Positions 56,550 to 60,427 of a stretch of DNA of 60,427 nucleotides are shown here, piece by piece. Under the pieces are notes generated by a model that made no database searches, had not been told where the DNA came from, and saw only the letters and a program-made list of their open reading frames with translations. The translations under genes and the position numbers were made by a program. Position 1 is the first letter of the stretch. The number at the start of each line of letters is the position of its first letter. Source of the stretch: Basidiobolus meristosporus CBS 931.73 (taxonomy: Eukaryota; Basidiobolomycota; Basidiobolomycetes; Basidiobolales; Basidiobolaceae); assembly GCA_002104905.1 (NCBI GenBank), contig MCFE01000541.1, positions 1 through 60,427 of the forward strand. Direction: 5' to 3'.

Positions 56550-57263
56550 AGACTTGTGGCCAAATGTTACTCTCAAACAAAAGAACTTGGCTATACTGAA
56601 GCCATTGCACCGGTAGCCAAGTTTAATTCCATCTGATTAATATTGGCTATTGCAGCCAAATATAAGTTTCTTATACATCAAATGGATATAAAAGCTGCAT
56701 TTTTAAAGGAAAAACTTGATGAGGACATGTATATGGACTAGCCTGATGGGTTTGCTGACCAAAATAACTTTCATCTAGTCTACAAGCTTAAATAAGCTTT
56801 ATATTGTCTCAAGCAATCACCAGGAGCCGGGAATTGCAAGATAGATTCTTATTTGGAATCTTTGAATTTCAGAAGAAGTAATGCTGACTATAATAATCCA
56901 GTCTATCTGAAGAGTTCAAGATGTCTGATCAAGGAGAACTTGGTAACCACATAGGAATAAAGCTCTCTATAGACAGATGTACTCCAACTATCATGCCAAG
57001 ACAATCCAAGTATATTCAAGATATACCAAAGAAGTACCAAATGGAAGACTGTAAACCAGCCATTACCCCAATGAAGACACACCTTAACTTGGTTAAAGTA
57101 CAACCAGATCAAGAGAACTTTGTGCCATCTGAAGGCTTTGACTTTGCTGATCAATTTATGTTTGGCAGGCTGATGTATACTATGCTTGGAACATGTCCAG
57201 ATATCTCATATTCAGTGGGAATTTTCAGCCAGCATAATTGGAACTTTGGATCTGAGCATATTG
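56550..57263 (+). pseudogene. Copia VI reverse transcriptase fragment, plus strand
   Basis: Frames give YTEAIAPVAKFNSI, LILAIAAKYKFLIHQMDIKA, YMD-PDGFADQN and LESLNFRRSNADY. The sequence then jumps to the region just before MSDQGELGNHIGIKLSIDR, deleting the segment that should hold the Tyr-x-Asp-Asp site (near 56900). CKPAITPMKTHLNLVK and LGTCPDISYSVGIFSQH follow. It stops at SEHI where the LTR at 57264 starts. It cannot encode a working polymerase. Confidence 0.82.
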
Positions 57264-57611
57264 TGTTGTGGAAGTTTGTATTTCCACCTAAATATTCACC
57301 TAACTTGGTCACTTAGATCATTACATCCAAATCCTAGAGAATTCTAATCAAACTCCTTGTCAGGATTTACTTAGAATATTTTCACCAAAATACCAGGTAC
57401 CCAGAACATGAAAATTCTCAAAGTTATTGAAGCAGCCCCAAACTTTGCACACATGTTCTTGGGAACTTCCTTAACCTATTATATATGTTTGTTATGCCAG
57501 GACCATGTAAAAGTATAAATACTACTCTTACATTCAATAAATCATTAAGTGAAGACCACATAATTCACTTGTTCTCCAAATCACTTCCAATATCTCCAAG
57601 ACTCTTACAAC
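57264..57611 (+). mobile_element. LTR-A copy, 5' LTR of plus-strand copia VII
   Basis: Starts tgttgtgg and ends ctcttacaact, with all family landmarks. It follows copia VI abruptly and leads into copia VII internal sequence. Confidence 0.8.
57513..57541 (+). promoter_or_regulatory. TATA-like and poly(A)-like signals in the LTR
   Basis: gtataaatac (57513-57522) followed 14 bases later by aataaa (57536-57541). The same pair is present in most LTR-A copies, as expected for an LTR promoter and its RNA end signal. Assigned by position and motif only. Confidence 0.55.
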
Positions 57612-58396
57612 TGTTAATGAGCCCCAAGCTGTCACTCCCTGCAATGTCTACCACTGCTACTACTGGAATTTTTCCCTCTGCTGAAAAGTTGGATATCTAA
57701 CTACCAAGTGTGGAAGGTGAAGATGAAGATCATCCCAACACTTTATACACCAAAAAGAACTTTTTACCCATTATCAAGAAATTCCATTTAAGAAGGTTTT
57801 CATGTGTGACAATAGAACACTTGATGCAGTGGGACAAGGAACTATAGAAGTAAACCTAAGAAGCAGTGAAGGAAGCCATACATTGACTTTCAAAGAAGTA
57901 CTCTATGTACCAGAAATAGCCAAGAACCTACTATCTGTAAGCAAGGCCACTGCAGAAGGACTCAGTTTCAGCTTTGACAATTCTGGATGCAAAGTCACTG
58001 ATCAAAACGGAGTCTATATTGTTTTGGGTATCAGAGATCAGAATCTATACAAATTGATTCATATTCCATCATATCTGGAAACCAACATAAGTAACTAAAA
58101 TGAAGAAATACCAATGCTTTAGCACAGGAGATTTGGGCACATCCATTTTGATTATATGCGCAAAATTATCAAAAATCAGCCAATTTCTGGAATAAAATTG
58201 ATCCCCCAGCTAATTTGGAGCACTGTGAAGCCTGCATATATGGGAAACAAGCTAGACAACTGTTCAACAGCTCTGGGTAAGTCAAGACTAAGAAAAAATT
58301 AGATCTAGCTCACTCAGATCTGTGTGGACCTATGCAAAATTTATCCTTATGCAGGATGAAGTATTTAACCACTTTTATTGATGATTATACAAGATA
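57612..58396 (+). pseudogene. Copia VII protease, pre-integrase and start of integrase
   Basis: Gag is almost completely deleted. From about 57780 the frame gives GQGTIEVNLRSSEGSHTLTF and KEVLYVPEIAKNLLSVSKAT, the back half of a copia protease. The pre-integrase zinc site follows (HRRFGHIHFDYMRK ... HCEACIYGK). The first integrase motif is LAHSDLCGPMQN and TTFIDDYTRYV. At 58397 it is cut by a minus-oriented LTR. A TAA separates protease from pre-integrase. Confidence 0.82.
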
Positions 58397-58745
58397 TGTT
58401 GTAAGAGTCTTGGAGATATTGGAAGTGATTGGGAGGACAAGTAGATTATGTGGTTTTCACTTAATGATTTATTGAATGTAAAAGTAGTATTTATACTTTT
58501 ACCTGGTCTTGGCATTACAAACATGTAGAATAGGCTAAGGAAGGTCCCAAGAACATGTGTGCAAAGTTTGGGGCTGTTTGGACAACTTTGAGAATTTTCA
58601 TGTTCTGGGTACCTGGTATTTTGGTAAAAATATTCTAAGTAAGTCCTGACAAGGAATTTGGTCAGTATTCTCTAAGATCTCAGGGTAATGATCTAAGTGA
58701 CTAAGTTAGGTGAATATTTAGGTGGAAATACAAATTTTTACAACC
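58397..58745 (-). mobile_element. LTR-A copy, 3' LTR of copia VIII
   Basis: TGTTGTAA to TTACAAC, 349 bp. On its right is the ctcccactc complement of the polypurine tract. Inserted into copia VII. Confidence 0.85.
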
Positions 58746-59283
58746 CTCCCACTCAGCTAAATGTTTGTAGTGACTAGTCCAAATTTTGACCTAAGATATT
58801 CAAACTTGTCTCTAGCTAATGGTTTGTTAATATGTCTGCAATTATTTCATCTGTAGGACAGTAAACTAAGTTAACTAAGCTATTCTCTATAGCTTCACAC
58901 ATGAAATGATGTCTGATATCTATGTGCCTGGTTCTAGCATGAAAAGTTGGATTTCTACCTAATTGTGTACATCCTTGATTATCTTGAAATAAAGTAATAG
59001 GCGTTTTTTGACATGGGCCTAAATCTGTAGAAAGCTTTCTTAACCACATTGCTTCTCTTGTAGCTTCACATGCTGTCATGTACTCTGCCTCTGTGGTAGA
59101 AAGTGCTACGGTTGGTTGCTTTCTTGAATTCCATGAAATTGCTCCTTTACAGTAAAGAAAGGTGTATCCTGTGGTGGATCTTCTGTCTTCCAGATTTTGT
59201 CCCCAATCAGCATCAGAGTATCCCACAAGATCCTGTTCTGAATCCTTATAAGTGTATCTGAAGCAGATATCAGCAGTTCCTTT
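58746..59283 (-). pseudogene. Copia VIII RNase H fragment
   Basis: Minus-strand frame with GYSDADWGQNLEDRRSTTGY, LSTTEAEYMTACEATREAMW, LFQDNQGC and TRHIDIRHHF. The Asp/Glu/Asp residues are all kept. It ends DEIIADILTNH with a stop where sisters read TKPLA. Cut at 59283 by the LTR of copia IX. Confidence 0.88.
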
Positions 59284-59632
59284 TGTTGTAAGAGTCTTGG
59301 AGATATTGGAAGTGATTTGGAGAACAAGTAGATTATGTGGTTTTCACTTAATGATTTATTGAATGTAAAAGTAGTATTTATATTTTTACATGGTCTTGGC
59401 ATTACAAACACGTAGAATAGGTTAAGGAAGGTCCCAAGAACATGTGTGCAAAGTTTGGGGCTGTTTGGACAACTTTGAGAATTTTATGTTCTGGGTACCT
59501 GGTATTTTGGTGAAAATATTCTAAGTATATCCCGACAAGGAATTTGGTCAGTATTCTCTAGGATTTAAAGGTGATGATCTAAGTGACTAAGTTAGGTGAA
59601 TATTTAGGTGGAAAATACGAATTTTTACAACA
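59284..59632 (-). mobile_element. LTR-A copy, 3' LTR of copia IX
   Basis: TGTTGTAA to TTACAACA, 349 bp, adjoining ctcccactc (59633-59641). It inserted into copia VIII RNase H just after cagttcctttt, which continues uninterrupted in copia IX itself. It carries the family TATA-like signal. Confidence 0.88.
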
Positions 59633-59643
59633 CTCCCACTCAG

Positions 59644-60427
59644 CTAAATGTTCATACTGACTAGTCCTAATTTTGACCTAAGATATTCAAACTTCTCTCT
59701 TGCTAATGGTTTGGTAAATATGTTGGCAATCATTTCATCTGTAGGACAGTAAACTAAGCTAACTAAGTTATTCTCTATAGCTTCACGTATGAAATGATGT
59801 CTAATATCTATGTGCTTGGTTCTAGCATGAAAAGTTGGATTTCTACCTAATTGTATACATCCTTGATTATCTTGATATATAGTAATAGGCATTTTTTGAC
59901 ATAGGCCTAAATCTGCAAAGAGCTTTCTTAACCACATTGCTTCTTTTGCAGCTTCACAGGCTGCCATATACTCTGCCTCTGTAGTAGAAAGTGCTACGGT
60001 TGGTTGCTTTCTTGAATTCCATGAAATTGCTCCTTTACAGTAAAGAAAGGTGTATCCTGTAGTGGATCTTCTGTCTTCCAAATTTCGTCCCCAATCAGCA
60101 TCAGAGTATCCCACAAGGTCCTGTTCTGAATCCTTATAAGTGTATCTTAAGCAGATATCAGCAGTTCCTTTTAGGTATCTAAAAATCCGCTTAACTGCTG
60201 CAATATGATCAGATCCATAATTCTGATTATGTTGGCTGACAACTCCCACTGAATATGAGATATCTGGACGTGTTCCAAGCATGATATACATCAGACTGCG
60301 ACCATAGATTGATAAGGAAAGTCAGGCTTTCAGATGGCACCAAGCTCTCTTGATTTGGTTGAGTTTTGACCAAGTTAAGGTTTGTCTCCATTGGGGTGGC
60401 TGCCGGTTTACAGTCTTCCATTTTGTA
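59644..60427 (-). pseudogene. Copia IX reverse transcriptase end and RNase H, running off the window
   Basis: Best-preserved RNase H in the window: GTRPDISYSVGVVSQHNQNY, GYSDADWGRNLEDRRSTTGY, LSTTEAEYMAACEAAKEAMW, YQDNQGCIQLG, TKHIDIRHHFIREA and the C-terminus FTKPLAREKFEYLRSKLGL. The stop is at 59644-59646. Two small indels near 60.30-60.33 kb shift the frame, after which CKPAATPMETNLNLVK is read in another frame. The rest of the element lies beyond the window, so the full element could be nearly complete. Confidence 0.9.

Noticed and set aside
1-60427. CRISPR arrays, tRNA or rRNA genes, bacterial-type operons
   Set aside because: No regularly spaced short repeats, no cloverleaf B-box sequence and no rRNA-like segment was noticed. 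Introns and LTR elements indicate a eukaryotic nuclear genome.

Overview
The window looks like a repeat-dominated stretch of a eukaryotic, most probably basidiomycete, genome. The organism is inferred, not proven. Support comes from one intron-rich host gene with about 60-nt GT-AG introns and a WC-type GATA zinc finger, from AT-rich intergenic DNA, and from dense nested Ty1/copia and Ty3/gypsy elements (one gypsy carrying an integrase chromodomain) of the kind that fills rust-type fungal genomes. No tRNA, rRNA or CRISPR array was recognised.

Layout. 1-2.0 kb holds eroded copia LTRs. 2.0-9.9 kb is the only repeat-poor part. It carries one convincing host gene, a GATA transcription factor on the minus strand (7 exons, 6008-7332), between two long blocks with no supportable gene. 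From 9.9 kb to the end almost everything is transposon. 9.9-12.6 kb holds copia LTRs and a nearly open copia pol. 12.6-14.7 kb holds a CACTA (Tnp2) transposase relic. 14.7-24.3 kb holds an old plus-strand gypsy ('gypsy2') split by a completely delimited minus-strand chromodomain gypsy ('gypsy1', 15102-21730, 5-bp duplication GAACA), which is itself split by a 734-bp foldback element. 24.3-28.5 kb holds CACTA, LTR and gypsy pieces and the first copy of an unclassified coding repeat ('U'). 28.5-30.5 kb holds copia. 30.5-39.7 kb holds three rearranged copies of a third gypsy family ('gypsy3'). 40.0-44.2 kb holds a PIF/Harbinger-like DNA transposon inserted in a gypsy3 LTR. 44.2-49 kb holds two more CACTA relics and U copy 2. 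49-60.4 kb holds stacked copia elements, a solo gypsy1 LTR, and a second Harbinger-family copy that has lost its transposase.

How the parts relate. The most informative link is between the Harbinger-like element and the foldback element inside gypsy1. They share terminal sequence (AGACTTGTTCC, then GATAGTGCC), and both sit in 3-bp target duplications (AAA and AGT). This suggests an autonomous/non-autonomous pair. Nesting gives a relative clock: gypsy2, then gypsy1, then foldback; and gypsy3c, then Harbinger-like element, then a solo LTR. No coding sequence of a mobile element in the window is fully intact. Names such as gypsy1, gypsy3, LTR-A, LTR-B and U are local labels, not database names.
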